A stretch of 15,559 nucleotides of DNA from the NCBI GenBank assembly GCA_020351895.1, contig CP070672.1, positions 1 to 15,559 of the forward strand. Reading direction: 5' to 3'. How positions within the stretch are numbered: position 1 is the stretch's first letter; each line of letters starts with the position of its first letter. Shown here in pieces: positions 7,001 through 13,821 of the stretch. Both the position numbers and the translations under genes were made by a program. The notes beneath the pieces were generated by a model. That model saw nothing but the letters and a program-made list of their open reading frames with translations. It was not told the DNA's origin and made no database searches. Origin of the DNA: Thermoplasmata archaeon. GTDB lineage: Archaea > Thermoplasmatota > Thermoplasmata > GCA-020350865.

Positions 7001-9171
7001 TAGGCTATCTCAGCAGCGCCGATATAACCAATTCCACCACCGTCTCTGGCAACCACCCACATCTCGCCAATGCTAACAGTTCCTCCCACGAATCCTGCAC
7101 TGGAGCATGTACTGGACCACACGAAACCGCGCTTATCTGAGTTTGTCATTGAGTCTCTCACATCGTTTCTGTTGAAGAAATTCGAAGTACCATTGTTCTT
7201 GTACCAACCGTATTTCGAGCCATGACCAGTTATCACGCTTGCACCCATACCTTGATTATAGGTGTTGATGGTCCGTGAGCGGGATATATTACCTTCAACC
7301 TCGTAATCTTCATAGAATACCAAACCGTGACCCTGCATGTAGTAGTCCTTTATGTGCTCCATGTCCCTCTTACCGTCACCTGTGCTGAAAACGTTGGTTC
7401 CAATGAGGTACATGTTCTTCTTCCAGGATCTAAGGTCTCGCTGATGAACTAAGATGTCATTCACCATTCCCTCCATATCGCCCTCATCATCTGTTGGCAA
7501 ACGGCCTATTGCAATATCAGGATGGCGAAAGCCCACAACATCAGAATAGTAAGTATCATAAATCGAGTCGGAGGTATTGGTTGGTATCACGGTTTCATCC
7601 CCGCCCAATAGGATGTACTCGATGCTGTAATTCTCGAACATGGATTTTGTGAAATCATGGGTGCGTTCCATTAGATCTTTACCCTCCCAATTTGAATTTA
7701 TCCACTCTGTGTCATAAACCTGGGTATCTATTTTCAACCTGTGGGTCTTCCACTCTGAAAGCGGTCTCAGCTCATTGGCCATCTCTAGATTTGTTATTAT
7801 CAGATAATCGGAATCTCCAGTTAGTTCCTCTCTGTACACGAATTCAATCCATATATAGTCGAATGGGATATCCTTTGAGCCTGCACCGACTCCGTTTTCT
7901 GTGAACTCGATGTCTAGGTCAAGAAGATCGCTCACCGTACTTGGACTTCCGACATGGCCTAATAGATCATAGCTCTCGTCTGCACTTTCATTGTCATCTA
8001 GGTCCTGAGGCTGGATGCTCGTGTTCTTCAAAGTCCCCCCTTCAAGAGTCCATCGTATCTTGGAGTTGCCATCATACCCGTTTGGACCCTTGTACTGAAC
8101 ATGCAGCATGGCGTGAACAAGAGTTGCGGAAGAAGATGCTGAGCTTATATCGAAGCCGTCCATGTACAATGTCTTGCCTGACTCGGCATTATAGTACCGG
8201 TCATCGTTTTCTTGCAGAAGGGCCACACCATCAGCATTACCCATGGTTGTATCATTTGTGGGATGTATAGCATCTGCAAGGCCGCGAAATCCAAGAGCGT
8301 GTTCAATGGTGGATGGGGCCCTTGTTCCGTGCTCTGTAAATGATTTATAAAGGGGTGAAAAAACCACATCCTCAGGGTTTGCAACAGATTTTAAAATAAC
8401 CCGATCTATAGTATCCTCAGCCGAAACAGAGGGAGAAAGCATCTTTTTTCCTTCCTTTGCTCCTAGGCAAATTGTGATACGAAGAAGGTCAAGGACCTCC
8501 ACCACTCCAAGTAAAGGTCGCATCCTGAAAGGATAGAGCACAACCTCAATTGCATTGAGGTGCCGGAGCTTATCGGGCCCATTAATTTCATAGACAGAAT
8601 ATGGGAAAGGATCAGGGCTTGAATATATCATAGGATCTGGCTCTACATCCTCCCAAATACCATCTAAGGTTCTTGGAACATAATGAGCAAGATGATGTTG
8701 ACCCAAAAGCTCATGACTTTTTTGCTCAATAATCTCTATATTCTTCATTTTGGAACCTGAAGGCACTGCCGCAAAGAACCGAAACTCAGGAACCATAGGT
8801 TTCCCTGGCTCAAGCAGAAGGTCACTACCCTCCAGATATATTACCTCCCCATCCACGGTTTTTTCAAGGGTCATTTCAGGCAGCCTGAATTCTATGGCAA
8901 GGATTTGCTTTTCAGCAAAAAGCTTCACAGAGGGATTTTGATTTTCGGGAAGAAGTTTCCAGTCAATGTCCCCCTCTTTTATGATATTCTCTTCATTTGA
9001 ATTATATATCTGATCCTCGCCAAGCTCTTCTAGATGAACATCTTCATTATTCAAAGAAAGAGAATCAGGAGAGTTCACAGTTTCTTCTTCATTCCTCAAT
9101 AAAAATATACCCATAAAACTCGAAAATATCAATGCAAATACTATCAATAACGAGAGTACGGCTTTATTCAT
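4072..9171 (-). CDS. Secreted C25 (gingipain-type) cysteine peptidase with Ig-like, alpha/alpha toroid and GWNL domains
   Basis: This encodes a 1699-residue multidomain surface or secreted peptidase. Residues 1-26 are a signal or anchor helix. Residues about 80-240 resemble the C25 propeptide (EPGKPMVPEF, VPSG, EVVLYPFRM). Residues about 453-780 are the peptidase C25 domain: DYLIIT, YILLGGDETVIP, PDIAIGRLP, catalytic His650 in ITGHGS, nucleophile Cys689 in WSSTCSSAG, and the closing NLMGDPQVGL. Three beta-sandwich Ig-like domains follow (about 785-900, 901-1010, 1011-1105). Residues 1108-1530 are an alpha/alpha toroid with QW-like repeats (QQPDGGW, NNQSVDGSW, GRQEEDGSY, AQHQTSGGW), interrupted by a beta-rich insert at about 1215-1340. 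Residues 1534-1699 are the duplicated GWNL domain also found in the next gene. GAGGG lies 6 nt before the ATG. C25 peptidases cleave proteins outside the cell, often after Arg or Lys; the specificity here cannot be read from sequence. Degradation of external protein is the likely role. Confidence 0.9.
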   Translation of the reverse strand: MNKAVLSLLIVFALIFSSFMGIFLLRNEEETVNSPDSLSLNNEDVHLEELGEDQIYNSNEENIIKEGDIDWKLLPENQNPSVKLFAEKQILAIEFRLPEMTLEKTVDGEVIYLEGSDLLLEPGKPMVPEFRFFAAVPSGSKMKNIEIIEQKSHELLGQHHLAHYVPRTLDGIWEDVEPDPMIYSSPDPFPYSVYEINGPDKLRHLNAIEVVLYPFRMRPLLGVVEVLDLLRITICLGAKEGKKMLSPSVSAEDTIDRVILKSVANPEDVVFSPLYKSFTEHGTRAPSTIEHALGFRGLADAIHPTNDTTMGNADGVALLQENDDRYYNAESGKTLYMDGFDISSASSSATLVHAMLHVQYKGPNGYDGNSKIRWTLEGGTLKNTSIQPQDLDDNESADESYDLLGHVGSPSTVSDLLDLDIEFTENGVGAGSKDIPFDYIWIEFVYREELTGDSDYLIITNLEMANELRPLSEWKTHRLKIDTQVYDTEWINSNWEGKDLMERTHDFTKSMFENYSIEYILLGGDETVIPTNTSDSIYDTYYSDVVGFRHPDIAIGRLPTDDEGDMEGMVNDILVHQRDLRSWKKNMYLIGTNVFSTGDGKRDMEHIKDYYMQGHGLVFYEDYEVEGNISRSRTINTYNQGMGASVITGHGSKYGWYKNNGTSNFFNRNDVRDSMTNSDKRGFVWSSTCSSAGFVGGTVSIGEMWVVARDGGGIGYIGAAEIAYYSSTRGLYRRFFSAYNEMLLSGDEPTQGICHLRGLNGNLVRIYNLMGDPQVGLTIVPPKIQVEPGIFESGNFVPQIGFDQDDQVTFNLVIQFPSTALPRGVNLNLSVNNDFGGTYYLDEVYIDDPDDIHETMFLNWTVPSGAVGGIYNFSMRIFNTSQNWEFVYESPTYFFVDYRASILWIEQLNSEVIEGDTVTYRIHIDNFIEPIPQAKVWVHLQGRDYEPYQTPFDYYGFTVVSIPTALDLTIDVDIPIFEPGTYNVTAGLHIDWALMDSTVGDETGVRGIRILDVEFNHPLYFREDTATVGYRYLAYSDFPVSASLIVEDQSNQLYNPYNIVNGTSWLNFTWSVPEFLPNRTYGVDLEISGFARSLETKADDMRVVVIREILDLGEKWLLPRQQPDGGWEERDFPWPPGTNRNDTSWAMQALIWSGVDPAEPEIQDAADFVEDNLDLSFPGEIDEFAQNVWALAECGRGTSQKVVDAGSVIRKMQNWIYEPETWGLYFYSAVNTTWFYNISEYDENGDLLYWEERNGFFSTEVEPIWMNFTMYPGTAKLNITMKTSSSWFNMAFLKPPYYNNEPSWQWLRIDDYHDGGDGDKWNCTMSEEIDFDKGWGKQKGMPSIAGYTAWGIIGLIQSNVDGPFEREAIGNGVQWLFNNQSVDGSWLPWAMDGNWGNGWNVYPEYQVGNWADDFIQNTAVPVIALVMNGSTGQTVDDAVEFLKGRQEEDGSYPYSAWGHNVNIISTAHTLRALSRAGYVFDLESPYVKEGVRWLCAAQHQTSGGWDEQQNYTRVTPEAMMALSFLHYTSSMDLEEGWNLVSLDLTPIDTSLDSVLETIKGDYDAVQWYDANDAVDPWKHFEVSKPSQLNDLYEINPRVGFWIHVITPGGTTFRYTGKMPYMERRITLYSGWNLVGFPSLSDKLRIEGLNNIIFGTEVDLIQSFDAVDQEWVDVGDSDYLEVGKGYWVHSKVEKTWAVPF
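4075..4572 (-). repeat. Duplicated GWNL domain at the C-terminus of the C25 peptidase
   Basis: Residues 1534-1699 hold two diverged units, the first opening with GWNLVSLDL and closing with GFWIHV, the second opening with GWNLVGFP and closing with GYWVHS, followed by W-A-V-P-F at the stop. The block is clearly homologous to the last 166 residues of the adjacent beta-helix protein. Its co-terminal position in two different proteins suggests a portable C-terminal surface-sorting or attachment module. Confidence 0.8.
4582..5850 (-). other. Alpha/alpha-toroid (prenyltransferase/squalene-cyclase-like) domain in the peptidase
   Basis: Residues 1108-1530 of the peptidase carry at least four helical-hairpin repeats with QW-type turns ending in DGGW, DGSW, DGSY and SGGW. 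This is the fold of terpene cyclases and complement-type thioester domains. The terpene-cyclase D-x-D-D acid motif is not seen; the nearest match is WADDFIQNTA at 1410. A thioester GCGEQ motif is also absent. A binding or structural role is therefore more likely than catalysis. The insertion between the first and second repeats is rich in Trp, Tyr and beta-prone residues. Confidence 0.65.
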
Positions 9172-9173
9172 GT

Positions 9174-9221
9174 TTAACCCTCTATTATCGGTATTAATCG
9201 GGATAATCCCTGTTTTTTCAT
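9174..9221 (-). CDS. Candidate 15-residue upstream ORF in the peptidase leader
   Basis: ATG at 9221 opens a frame encoding MKKQGLSRLIPIIEG and stops with TAA at 9174-9176, two bases before the peptidase ATG. A Shine-Dalgarno-like GGAG lies 9 nt upstream, and the peptidase ribosome site (GAGGG) is embedded in its last codons. It is out of frame with the peptidase, so it is not an N-terminal extension. The layout would suit translational coupling or leader-peptide control. A frame this short can arise by chance, and no homolog is recognised. Confidence 0.35.
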   Translation of the reverse strand: MKKQGLSRLIPIIEG

Positions 9222-9240
9222 CTTAACCCACTCCACTCCT

Positions 9241-9271
9241 ATAAGGTCGAAACCTCGCTCCTAGAGGTCTG
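9241..9271 (-). promoter_or_regulatory. Mutually exclusive hairpins in the peptidase 5' leader
   Basis: On the minus strand the segment 9270-9264 (AGACCTC) can pair with 9256-9250 (GAGGTTT), giving a 7-bp stem with one G-U pair and loop TAGGAGC. Alternatively GAGGT at 9256-9252 can pair with ACCTT at 9247-9243 around a TTCG tetraloop. Both stems use the same GAGGT, so only one can form. They lie close to the predicted RNA 5' end and upstream of the short ORF and the peptidase start. An attenuator- or switch-like role is inference. Confidence 0.35.
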
Positions 9272-9290
9272 GACATATAATCATGTACAA

Positions 9291-9300
9291 TATATTTATA
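9291..9300 (-). promoter_or_regulatory. TATA box for the C25 peptidase gene
   Basis: The minus strand reads AAAGATATAAATATATTG across 9288-9305: a purine-rich BRE-like segment followed by an AT core. Its centre predicts transcription starting near 9270, giving a leader of about 98 nt that contains the alternative hairpins and the short ORF. A weaker TATA-like run, CATAAATATTC, lies around 9319-9329. Confidence 0.45.
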
Positions 9301-9359
9301 TCTTTTAGAACAATATTTGAATATTTATGGCCATTTACATTATTTTCTATGGAAATTTA

Positions 9360-12300
9360 CTAAAGCCCACTGCCTGTTGCACCGCAATTCGGGCATTTTA
9401 TATTCGATAGACGAATCCCCTTTTCAACCTCGAACAATTCCCTGCAATTGGGACATCTGAGTCTTTGCATCAACTTAACATGCTCTTTCAATAGGGAGCT
9501 AGGTTTGGCACCCTCAAATTCTTTTATAGGAGAGCTTGGTTTGGCATCTTTTGATACTTTTAATTTGGTGCGTGGTTTAGCGGCCTTATAAGCTCCATGC
9601 ATGGATTTCGTAATCCTTCCTTTTGCACCACATCCAGGACATTTTGCAAATAAAAACTTCCCTGAGCCTTTAATCCTGAACCTTGTTTGACAATTTGGGC
9701 ATGTAAGTCTTTGATACACATTCACAGGTCCTTTTTCCAGAGGGATGGATACATGTGCCATTGGTTTGACTTCCACAACCGACGGCTCCTTTCTCTGTGC
9801 TTCGCCCAGTGGCCATCTATCAGATTGATAAAACAACCAGAATAACACAAGAAATACGATAACAATGAGAATGATAATCCAATATGGGAATACAGGCTCA
9901 GAGGATGGGGATGAAGATTCGGAGGGTTGGGTTGGAACCTCTGTCTTAAAGAGCAACTGGAAGCTGGAGAGCATACGATTGCCATTTATATCGGTTATTT
10001 GATCATCCACTGTGACCTCGTACGTTATTTCTTTGTCAGATTCCGGTGTTGTAAAATATATGGATAGAATCATCCCTTCTCTATCCCACTGGCATTCAAA
10101 ATCTTGGGAAGGCGAAAAAGTCACATGGTCCTTTATGTTTGTCTGAACTATAGGTTCGTTGAATATTATGATTATGGTGTTATCAATCCCCTCATCTGAT
10201 GGTTGGTCCAACAAGGTGGTTGAAACAACATATGGAAAGATGGCATCCACTGTAATTTCAAACCAAGAATTCACCTCATTATTCGCGGCATCTAAGACCT
10301 TCAAGTTGACTATATGAATTCCGTCCTTCCATCCAATTGTGCTTAAGGTGTAAGGTGGTAAAAGTGTGGAATATTCACCTCCATCCAGGGAATATAAAAC
10401 CTCCTTTAAATGAATGTCAGAGACATTCAATTGAATCGTTGTTCCAACAGGGACTGTGGAGTGATTTATCGAGCTGTCATACCATAGATAGGGTAGTGTT
10501 GAATCAATGGTAAAGAAGAACCAAGAAGAATTTGAATTTCCAGCCTCATCAGTTGCGTTGATTAAAATGGTATAATCATCTTCAGGCCACCCAGATGTCG
10601 ATATGATGAAAGGCGGGATCAATGTTATGCTTGATTTCCCGTTGATCGAATATGTGACCTGGGCAAGATTAGAATCCAGGATGCTGAAATCAAGAGGTGT
10701 GCCACCGGGAATGAGGGTGTTATTCTCAGGCTTCTGTAAAATAATTTCAGGCTTCGTGGAGTCGATTGAAAAGAAGAACAGGGAGGAATTGTAATTACCT
10801 ACCAAATCCACGGCCCTCACCAAAATCACATAATCACCATCTTTCCATCCCTCCGTAGAAATATCGAAGGGGTCTGCGATCACGATATTTGAGGTCAAAT
10901 TTGTGGAATAATCCACGTGCATCAGGTTCGGTTCCACAACAGAAAAGTTCAAAAAAATCCCACTTGGAAAGACGATATTGTTTTCGGGGGAATTCAAAAC
11001 GATCATTGGCTTTGTGGAATCGATTACAAAGAAGAACCAAGAGGAATCTGAATTTCCTGCGAAATCCAAGGAATTGATCCTTATAACGTAATCACCGTCA
11101 TCCCACCCAATCAAAGAGATGTTGAAGGGCTCGGAAATTGTGATGTTCCTGCTTCCTTTGACGGAATAATTAACTTGCATGAGATTCCCTTCATCAAAAT
11201 GGAAGATAAAATATTCTCCATGGGTTAGAATCGTGTTGTTCTTTGGAGTATCCAGGATGACCTTGGGAGATTTAGTATCTATGACTATCAAAAACCAGGG
11301 TGAATTCGTATTCCCAGCCAAATCCAATGTATCGAATTGCACGATATAATCCCCATCATCCCAACCAGCGGATATGATATCGTAAGGCTCTGTTAACAGA
11401 ATATCGTTTCCACCGTTGATGGAATAATAGACATGTACCAGATTCTCATCTTCCGCCGAAAAATCCAAAACCGGAATCTCGGTGAGAACCGAGTTGTTTG
11501 AAGGAGAGTTTAAGATGATTTTTACGGGAGTTGAATCGACTGTAAAGAAGAACCAAGATGAATCTGCATTTCCTGCCCAATCCATTGCATTGATTTGAAG
11601 GATGTTAACACCCTCGCTCCATCCATTTGTAATGATGTCAAAGGGTGAAGATAGGGGGACATTTAATCCTCCATTAAGGGAATAGTTCACATGCTGCAAA
11701 TTGTCATCTATTATAGAAAAATCCAAAGTGGTTCCCGCGGGAATATACGAATTATTGGCTGGAGTGTCCAATTGAATAACGGGTTTTTCAGAGTCTATAA
11801 TGATTAAGAAAATGGATGAATTAACAAAACCAACCAAATCCACTGTGTCGATTTGAATTTGATAGGGACCATCCGCCCAGTAATCTGTGGAGATTTCGTA
11901 AGGAGGTGTGAATGGATTTACAGGACCTTCATTAATGAAATATTCAGCCGATACCAAGTTGGGATCGATGATATCGAAAACAAGAGCTGTTCCATTAATC
12001 ACCACAGAATTATTATTGAATGACTTTGGAATTACAATGGGTTTCGTGGAATCGATTTTAAAGAAAAACATGGAGGAATTTGCATTACCCGCCAAATCCA
12101 ATGCATAGATTTCAATGAAATAATCACCGTCTTCCAATCCAACAGAAGGGATGTCAAATGGGGAAGTAAGGGGAATACTTGTTCCACCATTGATGATATA
12201 ATCAGCTTGGGATAGATGCGAATCCGTAATCTCAAGGTCCAAAATCCTTCCGCTGGGAAATATTGAATTATTTTCCGGTGTATTTAGGGTAATAATCGGC

Positions 12301-13751
12301 TTTGTTGAATCTATTGCAAAGAAAAACCAAGATGAATTCACATTTTGGGCAAAATCAATGCAATTGATCTTTATTGTATAATCATCATCTGCCCACGAGC
12401 CTGTGGGTATATCATATGATATTGAGAATGGAATATCAGGGCCCCCATTGATGGAATAGTTGGAATAATAGAGGTTATCATCATAAATATCAAAATCAAG
12501 GATCGTACCGGCCTTAACCACGGAGTTGTTCAAGGGTGCAATCAATCGAATTCTTGGAGCGGCAAGATCAGGATAGGGTATCGTCAATGGGAAGTAGTCA
12601 ATTGAATCCGCATCGACTAGGTAGTTTGTATCACCAATTCCATCACTTCCTGGGATATTTTGATTTGGACCGTAATTGTTATCGACTCCACTGTAGTCTG
12701 ACCAGAAGTTTCCCCCAGAAGGATAGGAATCGTTCCAGAAGTTCGAATTCATGTTGTCGAAGCCCTGATCCGCATTATCCACAATATTATTATGATATAC
12801 CCAATTATTTGAGGAATCAAAAAGATAGAAGCCGTAAGCTGTGTTTATGGAGACATAATTCGAAGTCATTTTATTCGTACAAGAATCATTGACATGAATG
12901 CCGACACTGTTGTTTTGGACAAGGTTGTTAATGATGTTTTGATTGCATGAAGAATAGACATATATCCCAATCCCATTGTTCGAGATGTTGTTGTTGGAAA
13001 TGATGGTAAGACTGGATTTTTGGGTATATATACCGTTTTGGTCGTTTAGGAAGACCTTGTTTCTCGTAACCTCATTTCGGATTGAGGAAGCGAGAGAGAT
13101 TCCACTTTTAGTGTTCCAGAATATCGTGTTATTGAATACAATATCATCATTCGAAGAATCCAGGTAGATTCCGTGACGGTTTGTGGTGGCAGTATTATCG
13201 CAGATCATGTTGTAATCCGAGGAATTGAGATAGATACCATATCCGAAGTTGCTTGTGATGATATTGCCTGTGATATTATTATCAGTGGAATTTTTGAGAA
13301 AGATGCCATCTTCGTTATTTAGGGCCGTATTGCCTGAAATTTTGCAATTCGCAACATCAATTAATTTAATTCCCGCATCCCCAGGAAACCACCCACTCCC
13401 AGTGACTTTAAATCCCGTGAAGTTGACCCAATGAACCGTAATACTGACAACATCACCACTACCGCCACCATCTATTATAGTAAATTCCATGTCCTCTCCA
13501 AAAAGGCTTATGGTTTTATTCACCACTAGGTTCTCATAATATGTTCCCAAATAAACGAATACAGTATCACCATCCTCTGCCGCATCTATGGCATCCTGTA
13601 TGCTTGTAAATGCCCCGTCAGAACCTGTGGTGTTCACATAAATTATGGTTCCTTGGGCATTTTCAAGCATAAAAATCGATATATTGAAAGAAAATAGAAT
13701 ACTAAGACTGAATATGATGAGTACCCCGATATATGAATTTCTCCCCCACAT
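9360..13751 (-). CDS. Membrane-anchored surface protein: beta-helix, nine Ig-like repeats, TM helix, cytoplasmic double zinc ribbon
   Basis: This encodes a 1463-residue single-pass surface protein. Residues 1-33 are a signal peptide (MWGRNS then hydrophobic). Residues 36-112 are the N-terminal block shared with the other two beta-helix proteins, and 113-396 a NosD/PbH1 helix ending in NFWSDYSG...GSDGIGD. Nine Ig-like repeats of 85-86 residues follow (about 399-1171), then a Big_5-like domain (1172-1271; VVSTTLLDQP...FNEPI...DINGN) and a Ser/Pro linker. A transmembrane helix lies at 1288-1309. The cytoplasmic tail has two zinc ribbons with identical CxxC-16-CxxC spacing: Cys1351/1354/1371/1374 and Cys1433/1436/1453/1456, joined by a basic linker with two AKPSS repeats. 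The start at 13751 is preferred over an in-frame TTG at 13835 that overlaps the upstream gene and has no ribosome site, because the signal peptide begins here and a TATA box sits about 32 bp upstream. Function is unrecognised; adhesion or sensing is plausible. Confidence 0.85.
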   Translation of the reverse strand: MWGRNSYIGVLIIFSLSILFSFNISIFMLENAQGTIIYVNTTGSDGAFTSIQDAIDAAEDGDTVFVYLGTYYENLVVNKTISLFGEDMEFTIIDGGGSGDVVSITVHWVNFTGFKVTGSGWFPGDAGIKLIDVANCKISGNTALNNEDGIFLKNSTDNNITGNIITSNFGYGIYLNSSDYNMICDNTATTNRHGIYLDSSNDDIVFNNTIFWNTKSGISLASSIRNEVTRNKVFLNDQNGIYTQKSSLTIISNNNISNNGIGIYVYSSCNQNIINNLVQNNSVGIHVNDSCTNKMTSNYVSINTAYGFYLFDSSNNWVYHNNIVDNADQGFDNMNSNFWNDSYPSGGNFWSDYSGVDNNYGPNQNIPGSDGIGDTNYLVDADSIDYFPLTIPYPDLAAPRIRLIAPLNNSVVKAGTILDFDIYDDNLYYSNYSINGGPDIPFSISYDIPTGSWADDDYTIKINCIDFAQNVNSSWFFFAIDSTKPIITLNTPENNSIFPSGRILDLEITDSHLSQADYIINGGTSIPLTSPFDIPSVGLEDGDYFIEIYALDLAGNANSSMFFFKIDSTKPIVIPKSFNNNSVVINGTALVFDIIDPNLVSAEYFINEGPVNPFTPPYEISTDYWADGPYQIQIDTVDLVGFVNSSIFLIIIDSEKPVIQLDTPANNSYIPAGTTLDFSIIDDNLQHVNYSLNGGLNVPLSSPFDIITNGWSEGVNILQINAMDWAGNADSSWFFFTVDSTPVKIILNSPSNNSVLTEIPVLDFSAEDENLVHVYYSINGGNDILLTEPYDIISAGWDDGDYIVQFDTLDLAGNTNSPWFLIVIDTKSPKVILDTPKNNTILTHGEYFIFHFDEGNLMQVNYSVKGSRNITISEPFNISLIGWDDGDYVIRINSLDFAGNSDSSWFFFVIDSTKPMIVLNSPENNIVFPSGIFLNFSVVEPNLMHVDYSTNLTSNIVIADPFDISTEGWKDGDYVILVRAVDLVGNYNSSLFFFSIDSTKPEIILQKPENNTLIPGGTPLDFSILDSNLAQVTYSINGKSSITLIPPFIISTSGWPEDDYTILINATDEAGNSNSSWFFFTIDSTLPYLWYDSSINHSTVPVGTTIQLNVSDIHLKEVLYSLDGGEYSTLLPPYTLSTIGWKDGIHIVNLKVLDAANNEVNSWFEITVDAIFPYVVSTTLLDQPSDEGIDNTIIIIFNEPIVQTNIKDHVTFSPSQDFECQWDREGMILSIYFTTPESDKEITYEVTVDDQITDINGNRMLSSFQLLFKTEVPTQPSESSSPSSEPVFPYWIIILIVIVFLVLFWLFYQSDRWPLGEAQRKEPSVVEVKPMAHVSIPLEKGPVNVYQRLTCPNCQTRFRIKGSGKFLFAKCPGCGAKGRITKSMHGAYKAAKPRTKLKVSKDAKPSSPIKEFEGAKPSSLLKEHVKLMQRLRCPNCRELFEVEKGIRLSNIKCPNCGATGSGL
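9363..9725 (-). other. Cytoplasmic tandem zinc-ribbon tail
   Basis: This segment encodes two CPxC...CPxCG ribbons at the extreme C-terminus, on the opposite side of the membrane from the beta-helix and Ig repeats. Each is preceded by a matching QRL[TR]CPNC lead-in, which indicates an internal duplication. They resemble MJ0042/zinc-ribbon style domains and probably bind one Zn each. Target (protein, RNA or DNA) is unknown. Confidence 0.75.
10239..12557 (-). repeat. Array of nine Ig-like repeats (about 258 bp period)
   Basis: Each unit is about 86 residues and follows the pattern KPxIxLxxPxNNS, G-x-x-LDF-x-I-x-D-x-NL, YSINGG, PFDI, GWxDGDY, D-x-AGNxNSSWFFFxIDST. Unit starts in the 1463-residue protein are near 399, 484, 570, 656, 742, 828, 914, 1000 and 1086. 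The third unit (KPIVIPKSFNNNS, DYWADGPYQ) and the ninth (LPYLWYDSSINHS) are the most diverged. The near-constant spacing indicates tandem duplication of a beta-sandwich that extends the beta-helix away from the membrane. Confidence 0.85.
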
Positions 13752-13779
13752 TGGTATCGTATAACCATCGTTCTTATCG

Positions 13780-13787
13780 TTTATAAT
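13780..13787 (-). promoter_or_regulatory. Possible TATA box for the Ig-repeat surface gene
   Basis: The minus strand reads ATTATAAA, centred about 32 bp upstream of the ATG at 13751. This predicts a leader of only a few bases, consistent with the lack of a Shine-Dalgarno before this ATG. It lies in the 70 bp between the dehydrogenase stop and the preferred start, so the gene may have its own promoter as well as read-through. Confidence 0.4.
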
Positions 13788-13821
13788 GCTATCGATATTA
13801 TTCACATGGTTTAAAATGCGC

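Larger units (their letters stand above)
9172..9359. other. 188-bp intergenic region between the Ig-repeat protein and the peptidase
   Basis: This region carries the 3' flank of the Ig-repeat gene (A/T-rich, no clear hairpin terminator) and the whole promoter and leader of the peptidase gene. It also holds an 11-bp inverted repeat, GGGATTATCCC, at 9200-9210 inside the short upstream ORF. Confidence 0.6.
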
